Shown here piece by piece: positions 51,252 through 59,750 of a stretch of DNA of 64,000 nucleotides (positions are counted from its first letter, which is position 1; each line of letters starts with the position of its first letter). A program made the translations under genes and the position numbers. The stretch lies in contig CAYOGE010000011.1 in NCBI GenBank assembly GCA_964403525.1, positions 29,214-93,213 of the forward strand, written 5' to 3'. The notes under the pieces are model-generated. The model ran no database searches. It was not told the origin of the DNA and saw only the letters and a program-made list of their open reading frames with translations. Source of the DNA: JAJTGZ01 sp964403525. GTDB taxonomy: Bacteria > Planctomycetota > Phycisphaerae > Phycisphaerales > UBA1924.

Positions 51252-53528
51252 ATGAGTGCTCCCGTCGATCCCGCAATGCCCGACACCGCCGGCCGACTCT
51301 CGCCGGCGCGTGCGGGCGGTCTTGACCCGTTGTGTGCCGACGCGGGACCGGCGGCGGTGCCGCTCTCTTCGAGCAAGATGCGTCCTGATGTCAGCGACGC
51401 CTCGCGCCTGTTCAACCGCGACTTGTCGTGGCTGAAGTTCAACCAGCGGGTGCTGGCGCAGGCGACCGACGAGCGGAACCCGCTGCTGGAGCGCGTGCGC
51501 TTCCTGGCGATCTTCACCAGCAACCTCGACGAGTTTGTCATGAAGCGCATCGGCTTTCTGATGCGGGCGATGGAAGAGGGGTTCGACCCGGACCTCGACC
51601 AGGGGTACTCGTCCAAGACGATCCTGCGCGCATCGCGCGAGATGTTCGAGAGCTTCGAGCAGGAGCAGGCGGCCTGTTTCGAGCAGGAGATCAAGCCCGC
51701 GCTGATGTCGCAGGGGATCGAGCTGCTCAAGTACAACGACCTCTCGGCCGAGGACCGCCAGCGCCTGGAGAGCTGGTGGACGAAGAACGTCTTCCCGGTG
51801 CTGACGCCGCTGGCGGTGGACGAGGGTCACCGCTTTCCGTTCATCAGCAACCTCTCGGCGAACCTGGCGGTGCTGCTGGCGCAGCCGGGGAGCACTGAGC
51901 CCGTCTTTGCGCGGATCAAGGTTCCCCCGGCGCTCCCGCAGTGGATCCGCGTGCCGCACGCGGACGCGAAGCAGCACGAGGCGGACATCCACGCCGGTCG
52001 CGGGCGGTTTATCTACCTGCCCGACGCGATGGCCGCAAACCTGGCGGGGCTCTTCCCGGGCCTTGAGATCCTGGAGGTGATCCCCTTCCGCGTAACGCGC
52101 GCGGCGGAATGGGACGACGAGAGCGACACGGCTATCGAGAGCGAGGCCGAGACGATGCTCGAAGAGGTGACCGAGACGCTGAAGAAGCGCCGGTTCCTGC
52201 CGGTGGTGCGGCTGGAGGTGCCGCGCGAGGCCTCGCCGCGCCTGCTGCGACAGCTCACCGAGATGCTCGAGCTGACGCCCGACGACGTCGACCTGATGAC
52301 GGGGCTTGTGGACTTCCGCTCGCTGTTTGAGATCGCCGACCTGCCGCGCCCCGACCTGAAGCACCCGGTCTGGACGCCGGCGGTCCCGCTGCGCGTGCGC
52401 GACACACGGTCGAGCCTGTTCGACGAGATCAAACGCGGCGACATCCTGGTGCACCACCCCTACGAGAGCTTCGCCGCCACCACCGAGCGGTTCATCGCCG
52501 AGGCGGCCCACGACCCCAGCGTTCTGGCGATCAAGCAGACGATCTACCGCACCAGCCGCGACTCACCGTTCCTCAAGCACCTGGTGCACGCGGCCGAGCA
52601 GGGCAAGCAGGTCGCGTGCCTGGTGGAACTGCGGGCCCGGTTCGACGAGAGCCGGAACGTTCGATTGGCGCAGACGCTTGAGAAAGCGGGCGTGCACGTT
52701 GCCTACGGCGTGATCGGGCTGAAGACGCACTGCAAAGCGGCGCTGGTTGTCCGCAAGGAGAGCGACGGGCTGCGTGCCTACGCGCACCTTGGAACGGGCA
52801 ACTACAACCCCTCGACCGCCTCGCTCTACACAGACCTTGGGCTCTTCACCTGCGACCCCGCCATCACCGACGACGTGGTCCACCTCTTCAACCTGCTCAC
52901 CGGTCGCTCGCTCAAGAGCGCGCACAACCGGCTGCTGGTCGCCCCGGCGACGATGAAGCGCACGTTCCTCGACCTGATCGAGCGCGAGACGGCGATCGCC
53001 ACCGACCACGCGGCCGGCGCCGGAGCCGTCGGCGGGCGCATCGTCGCCAAGATGAACGCGCTGGAGGACCCGCAGATCATCGAGGCGCTCTACGCCGCCG
53101 GACGAGCCGGCGTGCAGATCGACCTGTTCGTGCGCGGCTTTTGCACCCTGCGCCCCGGTGTGCCCGGATTCTCCGACAACATCCGCGTCTTCAGCGTCGT
53201 CGGCCGCTTCCTCGAGCACTCGCGCATCTTCTACTTCGGCTCCGGAAAGCCCGACCCGATGGAGGGCGCGTGGTACATCGGCTCGGGCGACTGGATGAGC
53301 CGCAACCTCGACGGGCGCGTCGAGGCCGCCTGCCCCGTGCTCGACACCGCGGCGCGAGCCAAGCTGCTGAACATCCTCCAGACCATGAGCCAGGACCGCC
53401 GCAACTGCTGGCACCTCCAGCCCGACGGCGACTACGCCCGCCTGCTGCCGGCGCCGGGCACGGAAGCGGAATCGCCCGATGTCCGCGGCACGTTCGAGAG
53501 CCTGATGCTGGCCGCGGCGACCGCGTGA
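51252..53528 (+). CDS. ppk1: polyphosphate kinase 1
   Basis: Makes long-chain polyphosphate from ATP. 758 residues including about 45 extra N-terminal ones. Domain order: N-terminal LFNRDLSWLKFNQRVL, head domain, and the two phospholipase-D-like C domains with HHPYESF, IKQTIYRTSRDSPF and the phosphohistidine motif AHLGTGNYN (about residue 513). SIYFGSG-like and MSRNLDGRVE segments complete the family pattern. The ATG at 51252 is 41 bp after queD; no Shine-Dalgarno or hexamer decides it, so transcription with queD is likely. Confidence 0.95.
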   Translation: MSAPVDPAMPDTAGRLSPARAGGLDPLCADAGPAAVPLSSSKMRPDVSDASRLFNRDLSWLKFNQRVLAQATDERNPLLERVRFLAIFTSNLDEFVMKRIGFLMRAMEEGFDPDLDQGYSSKTILRASREMFESFEQEQAACFEQEIKPALMSQGIELLKYNDLSAEDRQRLESWWTKNVFPVLTPLAVDEGHRFPFISNLSANLAVLLAQPGSTEPVFARIKVPPALPQWIRVPHADAKQHEADIHAGRGRFIYLPDAMAANLAGLFPGLEILEVIPFRVTRAAEWDDESDTAIESEAETMLEEVTETLKKRRFLPVVRLEVPREASPRLLRQLTEMLELTPDDVDLMTGLVDFRSLFEIADLPRPDLKHPVWTPAVPLRVRDTRSSLFDEIKRGDILVHHPYESFAATTERFIAEAAHDPSVLAIKQTIYRTSRDSPFLKHLVHAAEQGKQVACLVELRARFDESRNVRLAQTLEKAGVHVAYGVIGLKTHCKAALVVRKESDGLRAYAHLGTGNYNPSTASLYTDLGLFTCDPAITDDVVHLFNLLTGRSLKSAHNRLLVAPATMKRTFLDLIERETAIATDHAAGAGAVGGRIVAKMNALEDPQIIEALYAAGRAGVQIDLFVRGFCTLRPGVPGFSDNIRVFSVVGRFLEHSRIFYFGSGKPDPMEGAWYIGSGDWMSRNLDGRVEAACPVLDTAARAKLLNILQTMSQDRRNCWHLQPDGDYARLLPAPGTEAESPDVRGTFESLMLAAATA

Positions 53529-53567
53529 CGAACCCGGGCGCAGGGCGTGTAGTATTCACCAAGACCG

Positions 53568-53879
53568 ATGGACGATGCCCGCTTCAACCTGATCGCCAAG
53601 GCCCTCGCCGACCCGCAGCGGTTCGCGATCCTGCAGCGCATCGCGCAGCAGGACGACTGCCCCTGCATGGCGCTGGTGGATGAGTGCTCGATCACGCAGG
53701 CGACGATCAGCCACCACCTGAAAGAACTGGCCGGGGCGGAGCTCATCTCCGCCCGCCGCGAGGGCAAGTGCGGCTACTTCACGATCAAGCCCGAGACGCT
53801 CGCCGCCTACCAGGCCGAGCTCTCGCGCCGCCTGCTCAGCGGGTCTGAGGCCGCTGCTCCCAAGGGCCGGGGCGTTTAA
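53568..53879 (+). CDS. ArsR-family transcriptional regulator
   Basis: 103 residues, a winged-helix repressor-type protein. ALADPQRFAILQRI and TQATISHHLKELAGAELI (recognition helix) are typical of ArsR/SmtB. Cysteines occur at CPCMALVDEC and near GKCGY, so thiol or redox sensing is possible (inference); no classic metal site is evident. TAGTAT ends 12 nt before the ATG. It precedes an SDR gene, with a perfect 9-bp inverted repeat in between (53920-53943), probably its operator. Confidence 0.9.
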   Translation: MDDARFNLIAKALADPQRFAILQRIAQQDDCPCMALVDECSITQATISHHLKELAGAELISARREGKCGYFTIKPETLAAYQAELSRRLLSGSEAAAPKGRGV

Positions 53880-53919
53880 GAATCCGTGATGACCGAACCG
53901 GGAAGCGTTCGCGGGCATA

Positions 53920-53943
53920 ACGTTTTGACGAACATCAAAACGT
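53920..53943. promoter_or_regulatory. candidate ArsR operator
   Basis: ACGTTTTGA-N6-TCAAAACGT, a perfect 9-bp inverted repeat in the 119-bp gap between the ArsR gene and the SDR gene, 55 bp before the SDR start. Its symmetry fits a dimeric winged-helix repressor. Confidence 0.65.
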
Positions 53944-53998
53944 AACCGCGCCCACGGGCTTGTGCCGGTGCGCACGCGGGACGGTCAGGAGCTGGCAA

Positions 53999-54790
53999 AT
54001 GGCTGTTCAATACACCGGGTTTGCGGGCAAGGTTGCGCTGGTGACCGGCGGCACGAGCGGCATCGGCAAGGCCGCCGCTCTCTCGCTCGCAAAGCAGGGC
54101 GCGCACGTTGTGCTCACCGGTCGGCGTGCGGCTGAGGGTGAGGCCGTTGCCAAGGCGGTCAGCGCGCTGGGCGTCAAGGGGGTCTTTGTGCAGGGTGACG
54201 TGACCAACGAGGGGCACATCGTCGAAGCGGTGAAGACGGCCGTCACGCTGGGCGGCGGGGGTGGCCTCAGCTTCGCTTTCAACAACGCGGGTGTCGAGCT
54301 CGGCGGCGTGGCGGTGGCCGAGTCGACCGTTGAGCAGTACCGCAGCGTCTTCGACGTCAACGTGCTGGGTGTGCTGCTGAGCATGAAGCACCAGCTGCGG
54401 GCCATGCTCGCCAACGACGGCGGCAAGGGGCGCGGCTCGATCGTCAACACGTCGAGCATCGCGGGCCGCATCGGCATGGCCAACACGTCGGTCTACATCG
54501 CCAGCAAGCACGCGGTGAACGGCCTGACCAAGGCGGCGGCCCTTGAGGTCGCCAAGAGCAACATCCGCGTCAACACCGTTTCTCCCGGCGGCGTCGATAC
54601 CGACATGCTCGACCGTTTCACCGGTGGGCGTAACGCCGACGCGATGGCGTGGATGAACTCGATGCACCCGCTGGGGCGCATCGGAACGACCGGCGAGATC
54701 GCCGACTCCGTGCTCTTCCTGCTCAGCGATGCCGCGGCGTTTATCACCGGCGCTGACCTTGTTGTTGACGGTGGCTTCACCGTGCCGTGA
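53999..54790 (+). CDS. short-chain dehydrogenase/reductase
   Basis: 263 residues, classical SDR. Cofactor motif TGGTSGIGKAAA near the N-terminus, NNAGVELGG, the Ser in NTSSIAGR, and the catalytic YIASK (Tyr-x-x-x-Lys). C-terminal ITGADLVVDGGFTVP is typical. The TGRRAAEGE stretch with Arg after the second strand suggests NADP preference (inference). An AGGAG ribosome-binding site seven bases upstream decides the ATG at 53999. It is probably controlled by the ArsR protein through the inverted repeat ahead of it. Substrate unknown. Confidence 0.93.
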   Translation: MAVQYTGFAGKVALVTGGTSGIGKAAALSLAKQGAHVVLTGRRAAEGEAVAKAVSALGVKGVFVQGDVTNEGHIVEAVKTAVTLGGGGGLSFAFNNAGVELGGVAVAESTVEQYRSVFDVNVLGVLLSMKHQLRAMLANDGGKGRGSIVNTSSIAGRIGMANTSVYIASKHAVNGLTKAAALEVAKSNIRVNTVSPGGVDTDMLDRFTGGRNADAMAWMNSMHPLGRIGTTGEIADSVLFLLSDAAAFITGADLVVDGGFTVP

Positions 54791-54861
54791 GCTGGTGCGG
54801 CGCCCGCGCAGGCAGCTTGCCCAAAGTGGCTATCTTCGCTGACCTCATCGGGTTATCACAC

Positions 54862-54881
54862 GCCCCTAGGACCCTAGGGGC
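54862..54881. other. near-perfect palindrome in intergenic region
   Basis: GCCCCTAGG-AC-CCTAGGGGC: 9-bp arms around two bases. It lies in the AT-richer 275-bp gap between the SDR and nitroreductase genes. A second palindrome, GTGCAT-TT-ATGCAC, lies at 54895-54908, and GAACG-GT-CGTTC at 54936-54947. Role unknown; regulator sites are the simplest reading. Confidence 0.6.
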
Positions 54882-55035
54882 AAATCAAGAAAGCGTGCAT
54901 TTATGCACTGTTCTGCTTAGCTTTTTGCACTTTCTGAACGGTCGTTCGGTGGGCACGAACATCGGATCAAGCGATCGTTCAATCTGCTGAAAAACCTCGG
55001 TTCCAGCGATCCGGCGGGGTACTGGGGGCATACGT

Positions 55036-55051
55036 TTAGACAAGTATCTAA
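55036..55051. promoter_or_regulatory. candidate operator before the nitroreductase gene
   Basis: TTAGA-N6-TCTAA, 15 bp upstream of the ATG and just before the GGGAG ribosome-binding site. A bound repressor would block the transcription start region. Confidence 0.5.
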
Positions 55052-55065
55052 GGGAGCTATCAGCC

Positions 55066-55728
55066 ATGGCCACCGTTCAACCGCAATCGATCCTCGAGCA
55101 GTTCCGCTGGCGTTACGCCACCAAGAAGTTCGACACCTCAAAGAAGATCGCCCCGGACCTGTGGCGCAGCATCGAGGAGGCCGTGGTGCTCGCCCCCAGC
55201 AGCTACGGGCTGCAGCCGTGGAAGTTCCTGGTGATCGACAACCCCGCCACCCGCGCCAAGCTGCGCGAGGCGAGCTGGAACCAGCCGCAGATCACCGACG
55301 CGAGCCACCTGGTGGTCTTCTGCCGGCGAGCGAACCTCGACACCGCCTATGTCGACCGGTACATCGCTCACATCGCCAAGACCCGCGGCGTCCCCCTCGA
55401 GGCGCTCGCCGGGTTCCGCGACATGATGCTCGGCTCGATCGGCACCCCCGCCAACCTGCCAGGCGGCGCGATGGACACGTATACCCGCAGCCAGACGTAC
55501 ATCGCCCTCGGCTTCGCCCTCGCCGCCGCGTCGATGCTCGGCGTCGACGCCTGCCCGATGGAGGGGTTCAACCCCGCCGCGTACGACGAGGTCCTCGGGC
55601 TCGCGCCCCTTGGGCTCAAGGCGACCGTCGTCGGCACCTTCGGCTACCGCGCTGCCGACGATGCGGTCGACCCCACCCGGGCGGCCAAGGTCCGCTTCAG
55701 CCACAGCGACGTCGTTGAGCACCGCTGA
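55066..55728 (+). CDS. nitroreductase-family NAD(P)H oxidoreductase
   Basis: 220 residues, FMN-dependent NfsB-like protein. The N-terminal FRWRYATKKFD gives the FMN-phosphate Arg/Lys contacts, APSSYGLQPWKFLV the Ser/Asn-like contacts, and DACPMEGFNPAAYDEVL the C-terminal signature seen in NfsB/dihydropteridine-reductase-type members. Physiological substrates may be quinones, nitro compounds or pterins. GGGAG lies nine bases upstream of the ATG. It is preceded by several palindromes and followed by a second SDR gene at 54 bp. Confidence 0.92.
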   Translation: MATVQPQSILEQFRWRYATKKFDTSKKIAPDLWRSIEEAVVLAPSSYGLQPWKFLVIDNPATRAKLREASWNQPQITDASHLVVFCRRANLDTAYVDRYIAHIAKTRGVPLEALAGFRDMMLGSIGTPANLPGGAMDTYTRSQTYIALGFALAAASMLGVDACPMEGFNPAAYDEVLGLAPLGLKATVVGTFGYRAADDAVDPTRAAKVRFSHSDVVEHR

Positions 55729-55782
55729 GCGGCGGGGTCGATCCCGTCGAATCTCGTTCGGCACCGCGCAGGAGTTTTCGCG

Positions 55783-56535
55783 ATGGCACAGGCACAGACG
55801 GTTGCGCTCATCACCGGCGGCAACAAGGGGATCGGCCTCGAGACGGCGCGCCAGCTCGCCGCGCGGGGCATCACCATCATCATCGGCGCCCGCGACAAGG
55901 CCAAGGGTGACGCCGCCGCCGCGGAACTGCGCAAGGCCGGCGCTGACGCCCACGCGTTGGTGCTCGACGTCACCGACGCCGCCACGCACGGCCCCGCGGC
56001 CGAGCTGGTCCAGCAGCGGTGGGGGCGGCTGGACATCCTGGTCAACAACGCCGGCATCTCGCGCGGGCGCAGCCAGGCGGGTTCTGACGGCGACGGTGCG
56101 CCGAGCGTCGTCAGCCAGGCCGCCCTGCGCGAGGTCTTCGACACCAACTTCTTCGGGCTCATCGCGGTGACGCAGGCCTTCCTGCCGCTGGTGCGCAAGT
56201 CGCCGGCTGGGCGCATCGTCAACCTCAGCAGCATCCTCGGCTCGATGTCGGCCCACCAGGACCCGTCGTCGCCGATCTACGGCTACCTGATGACGGCCTA
56301 CAACGCCAGCAAGGCGGCGGTGAACATGTTCACCGTGCAGCTCGCCCACGAGCTGCGCGGCACGCCGATCAAGGTCAACGCCGTCCACCCCGGCTGGGTC
56401 AAGACCGACATGGGCGGGCCCGAAGCGCCGATGGACCTGGCCGACGGCGCCAAGACCTCCGTCGCCATGGCCACCCTCGGGCCGGATGGCCCGACCGGCG
56501 GCTACTTCCACATGGGCCAGACGCTCGGCTGGTAG
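55783..56535 (+). CDS. short-chain dehydrogenase (carbonyl-reductase-like)
   Basis: 250 residues. TGGNKGIGLETARQL is the cofactor motif in the form seen in carbonyl reductases; LVNNAGISR, the Ser of NLSSILGS and YNASK (Tyr-x-x-x-Lys) complete the active site. VHPGWVKTDMGG is also typical of that subgroup. AGGAG lies 11 bases upstream. It forms a run with the nitroreductase gene and may share its transcript. Likely role: NADPH-dependent reduction of a carbonyl compound. Confidence 0.92.
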   Translation: MAQAQTVALITGGNKGIGLETARQLAARGITIIIGARDKAKGDAAAAELRKAGADAHALVLDVTDAATHGPAAELVQQRWGRLDILVNNAGISRGRSQAGSDGDGAPSVVSQAALREVFDTNFFGLIAVTQAFLPLVRKSPAGRIVNLSSILGSMSAHQDPSSPIYGYLMTAYNASKAAVNMFTVQLAHELRGTPIKVNAVHPGWVKTDMGGPEAPMDLADGAKTSVAMATLGPDGPTGGYFHMGQTLGW

Positions 56536-56545
56536 GCGGGAAGAG

Positions 56546-56632
56546 GTATGAGCGACGAGTGACGAGTCACGAGTGAAGGCCCGGGGGTCGGCTTCGTTGC
56601 TCGACTCGTCGCTGATCGCTCATCACTCGTAT
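56546..56632. repeat. imperfect inverted repeat of GACGAGT words
   Basis: The left arm is made of gagcgacgagt/gacgagtcacgagt words and the right arm carries their approximate reverse complement. It lies between the SDR and MBL genes. Confidence 0.5.
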
Positions 56633-56654
56633 CCTTCTTCAACTGGAGCTCCGC

Positions 56655-57749
56655 ATGTTCGAGAACCTCGCGACCCGTCACGATGCGCTCCTTTCACGTC
56701 GCGCGGCGATCGCCTCGCTCAGCGCGGCCGGGCTCACCGCCGCCGCCCTCGCGCGCACCGGCCAGCCGACCACCCCTCCGGCGTCCGCGCCCGCTGCATC
56801 CGGCGCGACCTCCTTCCCCGCCGGCACCGACTTCAACGGCGCGGGCTTCTACCGCTTCAAGGTCGGCGGTGGGGGGGGCTTCACGCTCACGCTCCTGACC
56901 GACGGCTCCTTCCCCCTGGGCGGCAACGCCGGGGCCTACCCGATGATCGGCGCCAACGCCACGAAGGAAGATGTCGACGCCGCCGCGGCCGAGGCGATGA
57001 TCCCCCCCGCGCGTCTGCTCGGCCACGTCCACGGCATGCTCATCGACGCCGGCGCAGGCGACAGCGGCCGCGTGCTGATCGACGCCGGCTGCGGCAGCGG
57101 CATGGGCCCCACCACCGGCCGCCTCGTCCGCTCGCTGGCGATGGCCGGTCACACGCCCGCGCAGATCGGCGCGGTCGTCATCACCCACGCCCACCCCGAC
57201 CACACCGGCGGGCTGATGGATGCCCTCGGCCCCGGCCTCTTCCCCAGCGCCCACTTCTTCGTCGCCAGGGCCGAGGTCGACTACTGGATGAACAACCCCG
57301 ACCTGAGCAAGAGCCGCATGGACCTGCAGATGAAAGACGCCGTCACCATGTCGGCCAAGACGCTCTTCTCGCAACTGGGTGACCCCGCGTACAAGACGCG
57401 CTTCCACCAGGTGGGCGACGGTGACAAGGTGATTGACGGTGTGACCTTCACCGCCGCGCCGGGCCACACGCCCGGCCACAGCGCCATCACCATCGCCGCC
57501 GGCGCTGAGAAGTTCATCTACCTCACCGATGTGGTCCACCACGCGGGCATCCAGTTCCCGCACCCGGACTGGCACGTCGCCTACGACAGCGACCCGGTGA
57601 TGGCGGCCAAGACCCGCCGCGCGCTGCTCACACGCGTCGCCGCCGACAAGACGCTCGTCAGCGGCGCCCACCTGCCCTTCCCCGCCGTCGGCTACGTCAA
57701 GCGCGAGGGCTCGGCCTTCGCCTTCGTGCCGCGCGTGTGGGAGTGGTAA
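56655..57749 (+). CDS. exported metallo-beta-lactamase-fold hydrolase (Tat signal)
   Basis: 364 residues. The N-terminus has a twin-arginine pattern (SRRAAIASLSAAGLTAAALA), so export in folded, metal-loaded form is likely. The MBL core shows the metal motif THAHPDHTGG, later His in APGHTPGHS, Asp in YLTDVVHH and a final SGAHLPFP. The order resembles quorum-quenching lactonase/MBL hydrolases, but the substrate cannot be assigned. GGAG lies before the ATG, and a TATCCT hexamer 19 nt upstream may be its own promoter. It is the last gene of the ArsR-SDR-nitroreductase-SDR group. Confidence 0.9.
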   Translation: MFENLATRHDALLSRRAAIASLSAAGLTAAALARTGQPTTPPASAPAASGATSFPAGTDFNGAGFYRFKVGGGGGFTLTLLTDGSFPLGGNAGAYPMIGANATKEDVDAAAAEAMIPPARLLGHVHGMLIDAGAGDSGRVLIDAGCGSGMGPTTGRLVRSLAMAGHTPAQIGAVVITHAHPDHTGGLMDALGPGLFPSAHFFVARAEVDYWMNNPDLSKSRMDLQMKDAVTMSAKTLFSQLGDPAYKTRFHQVGDGDKVIDGVTFTAAPGHTPGHSAITIAAGAEKFIYLTDVVHHAGIQFPHPDWHVAYDSDPVMAAKTRRALLTRVAADKTLVSGAHLPFPAVGYVKREGSAFAFVPRVWEW

Positions 57750-57763
57750 GGCTGCGCGAAAGA

Positions 57764-57812
57764 GCCAAATAGCAAATAGCAAATGGCAAATGGCAAATGG
57801 CAAATGGCAAAT
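57764..57812. repeat. seven tandem copies of a 7-bp unit
   Basis: Units of ggcaaat (first ones gccaaat and agcaaat), immediately after the MBL gene. Slippage-prone microsatellite; no function is evident. Confidence 0.85.
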
Positions 57813-57858
57813 GGCCAGAGCCTGAGCGGCCGCGGATGAATGCGGTTTGACACAAACC

Positions 57859-57887
57859 TCACGCGCCGCCGGACCGGCGGCGCGTGA
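57859..57887. repeat. 29-bp perfect palindrome with central A
   Basis: 14-bp arms, TCACGCGCCGCCGG and its complement, separated by one A, with no T-run downstream. The rest of the 356-bp gap (57750-58105) holds diverged copies of a ccggcccggcggc word (about 57912 and 57949) and no gene. Confidence 0.8.
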
Positions 57888-58105
57888 AGAGCGGGGTTTC
57901 TCGCGGGTTGCCGGCCCGGCGGCGTGCATGTTTTGCGCGTGCTGAGGGGTTTCCGGCCCGGCGGCGCGTCGGTTTTCGGGGTTCTGGCGTGTCGCCGCTT
58001 CAGCTGCGCGGCTGCGCGGCCGATTTCCGAGGCGGAAACGTCTCCGCTCCTTCCGATTTGGCCCTTTGGCCATTCGCGATCTGGCCCTTTTCTTCGGAGC
58101 TTCCC

Positions 58106-58795
58106 ATGGCCCGTCAACTCCCCGTCAGAGAAGCACAGCTGTTGGACTTCGCCCGTGTGCACGCGCCGCTGTGGCTGGAGCATCACGCGGAGATCGGGCT
58201 GCGGGAGGAGCTCGCCGAGCAGCACGCCGACGAGGCGGAGGCGTTGAAGCAGGCCGCATCGGCCCGCGCGGCGGCGGAGCTTGCGCTGCGTGCCGCGCGC
58301 GAGGCGTACAACCGCGCGGAGGAGGCGTACCGCGGGACAGCGTCGAACTGCATCCGCTCCATCACATCCTTTGCGACCACCGACGCCGCGGCCAACCCCG
58401 ACGCGGTCTTCATCGCCGCCGACCTCCGCGTGCCGCAGCGGGCCGACCGTCACCGGCCGCCGGCCCAGCCCGAGCTGTTGCGCGCAGCGATCGACACCGT
58501 CACCGGCGTGCTGACGCTTGAGTGGGACTGCCGCAACCCGCGCACGGTGAGCGGCACGGTCTATCTCGTCCGTCGGCGGCTGAGCCCGCTCGAGCGATGG
58601 ACGGAGCTCGGCCACGTCTCGCGGCCGCGGTTTGTGGATGCGGCGCTTCCGGGGGGCATCTCCAGCGTCGAGTACCAGGTGACGGCCCGCCGCGCGTCGC
58701 TCGTCGGCGATCCGAGCACGCCGCTGTTTGTGCGGCTCGGCGGCGGGGCGGGGGTTGAAGCGCCCGCGGTCGCCATCCATGTCCGCGCGGCGTGA
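58106..58795 (+). CDS. hypothetical protein, helical N-terminus and FN3-like C-terminus
   Basis: 229 residues, unrecognised. Residues 1-90 are strongly helical and Ala/Glu-rich (EELAEQHADEAEALKQAA, AAELALRAAREAYNRAEE), consistent with a coiled coil. From about 125 the sequence resembles a fibronectin-III-like beta-sandwich (TLEWDCRNPRTVSGTVYLVR, VEYQVTARRAS). The longer frame upstream is Arg-rich and overlaps the palindrome, so it is rejected. GGAG six bases before the ATG fixes the start. No signal peptide. Confidence 0.7.
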   Translation: MARQLPVREAQLLDFARVHAPLWLEHHAEIGLREELAEQHADEAEALKQAASARAAAELALRAAREAYNRAEEAYRGTASNCIRSITSFATTDAAANPDAVFIAADLRVPQRADRHRPPAQPELLRAAIDTVTGVLTLEWDCRNPRTVSGTVYLVRRRLSPLERWTELGHVSRPRFVDAALPGGISSVEYQVTARRASLVGDPSTPLFVRLGGGAGVEAPAVAIHVRAA

Positions 58796-58813
58796 GGTGG
58801 AGAGGCGCCGGGG

Positions 58814-58846
58814 ATCAGGCATCGGGCATCAGGCATCAGGCATCAG
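58814..58846. repeat. tandem 7-bp repeat (atcaggc), about 4.7 copies
   Basis: It lies just after the hypothetical gene, in a 295-bp gap that also holds an end fragment (about 58917-58938) resembling the terminal inverted repeat of the element at 59542. Confidence 0.8.
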
Positions 58847-59090
58847 TGAAAGACTGAAGGCCGAGACCCAGACAGCCCCCGGGCCTCTTCCATGGTCTCT
58901 CCACATTCTCGCTCCCTGTCTTCCTCTGTGTCCTCCTAAGTGATGTGCAGGCTGTTCGCCTGCTCGCGAGAGGGCTTCCGGCTCGGCGTTCGCTCCGCTC
59001 CCGTTCGCACGGCTCTGTGGTGAACGTTCCTTCTTCTCCGTCGATCGAGAAAAAGCAGGCGGGGCCGCCCGCCCGTCTACGCTGTAGCCG

Positions 59091-59531
59091 ATGGCCGATG
59101 AGACCCCCAGGCAACCGGTCCGCCTGCCGCTGTCGGCTTCGATGGCCGAGGGTGCGGGCGCGTTGAACGTGACGATCACCGAGGCGACGATCGCGAAGGT
59201 GGTGGAGGAGTTCTACACCGCCTGCCGCGCTGACGCGGTGCTGGGGCCGGTCTTTGCTGCGCACGTGCACGACTGGGATGCGCACCTGGCGCGCATCCGC
59301 TCGTTCTGGTCGTCGGCGATCCTGCGGACGGGGACGTACGCGGGCCGGCCGCTGGAGGCGCACCTGGCGATCCCCGGTCTGGCGCCGGCGCACTTTTCCA
59401 TCTGGCTGCGGCTCTTCCGCCAGACGGTCGAGCGCTGCTGCGCACCCGCCGATGCGGCGCTCTTCATGGACCTGGCGGGGCGGATGGCCAACCGCATCAT
59501 GGCCGAGGCGGAGGTCCGCAAGGGGCGCTGA
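59091..59531 (+). CDS. group III truncated haemoglobin
   Basis: 146 residues. The pattern FYTACRADAVLGPVF, HDWDAHLARIRSFW, the candidate proximal His in RPLEAHLAIPGL, and HFSIWLRLFRQTVE is characteristic of group III trHbs, small haem proteins that bind O2 or NO. About 20 Pro/Ala-rich residues precede the globin. TACGCT ends 7 nt before the ATG. Its neighbours give no clear hint of role; protection against NO or microaerobic electron transfer are possibilities known for the family. Confidence 0.9.
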   Translation: MADETPRQPVRLPLSASMAEGAGALNVTITEATIAKVVEEFYTACRADAVLGPVFAAHVHDWDAHLARIRSFWSSAILRTGTYAGRPLEAHLAIPGLAPAHFSIWLRLFRQTVERCCAPADAALFMDLAGRMANRIMAEAEVRKGR

Positions 59532-59541
59532 GCGAAGCGGG

Positions 59542-59729
59542 TTAACCACAGAGACACAGAGGCACAGAGAAAGACAGAGAGAGGCTGTGTTTAAGGCAGG
59601 TGGTCACTGGCCATCGACGGAGTTCCAGCGCTGCTTCATGCTGTCTGACGAGTACCGTTTGCCGTTTGCCGAGCGCCTTGCCCCAAATTCCCCCTGTCTT
59701 CCTCTGTGTCTCTGTGCCTCTGTGGTTAA
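59542..59729. mobile_element. MITE-like element, 188 bp with TTAA ends
   Basis: Both ends start TTAACCACAGAG and continue as inverted repeats of about 37 bp with few mismatches (left gacacagaggcacagag; right, in complement, gcacagagacacagag). The interior is non-coding. It sits between the haemoglobin gene and rsmD, ending 10 bp before the rsmD promoter hexamer. No transposase is present. Confidence 0.65.
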
Positions 59730-59750
59730 TCCCCTTTCCTACCCTCGCCG

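Noticed and set aside
54862..54881. Possible phage attachment site
   Set aside because: No integrase, tRNA gene or second copy nearby.
57884..58105. N-terminal extension of the hypothetical protein at 58106
   Set aside because: Arg-rich translation of repeat DNA; a GGAG ribosome-binding site directly precedes the internal ATG.
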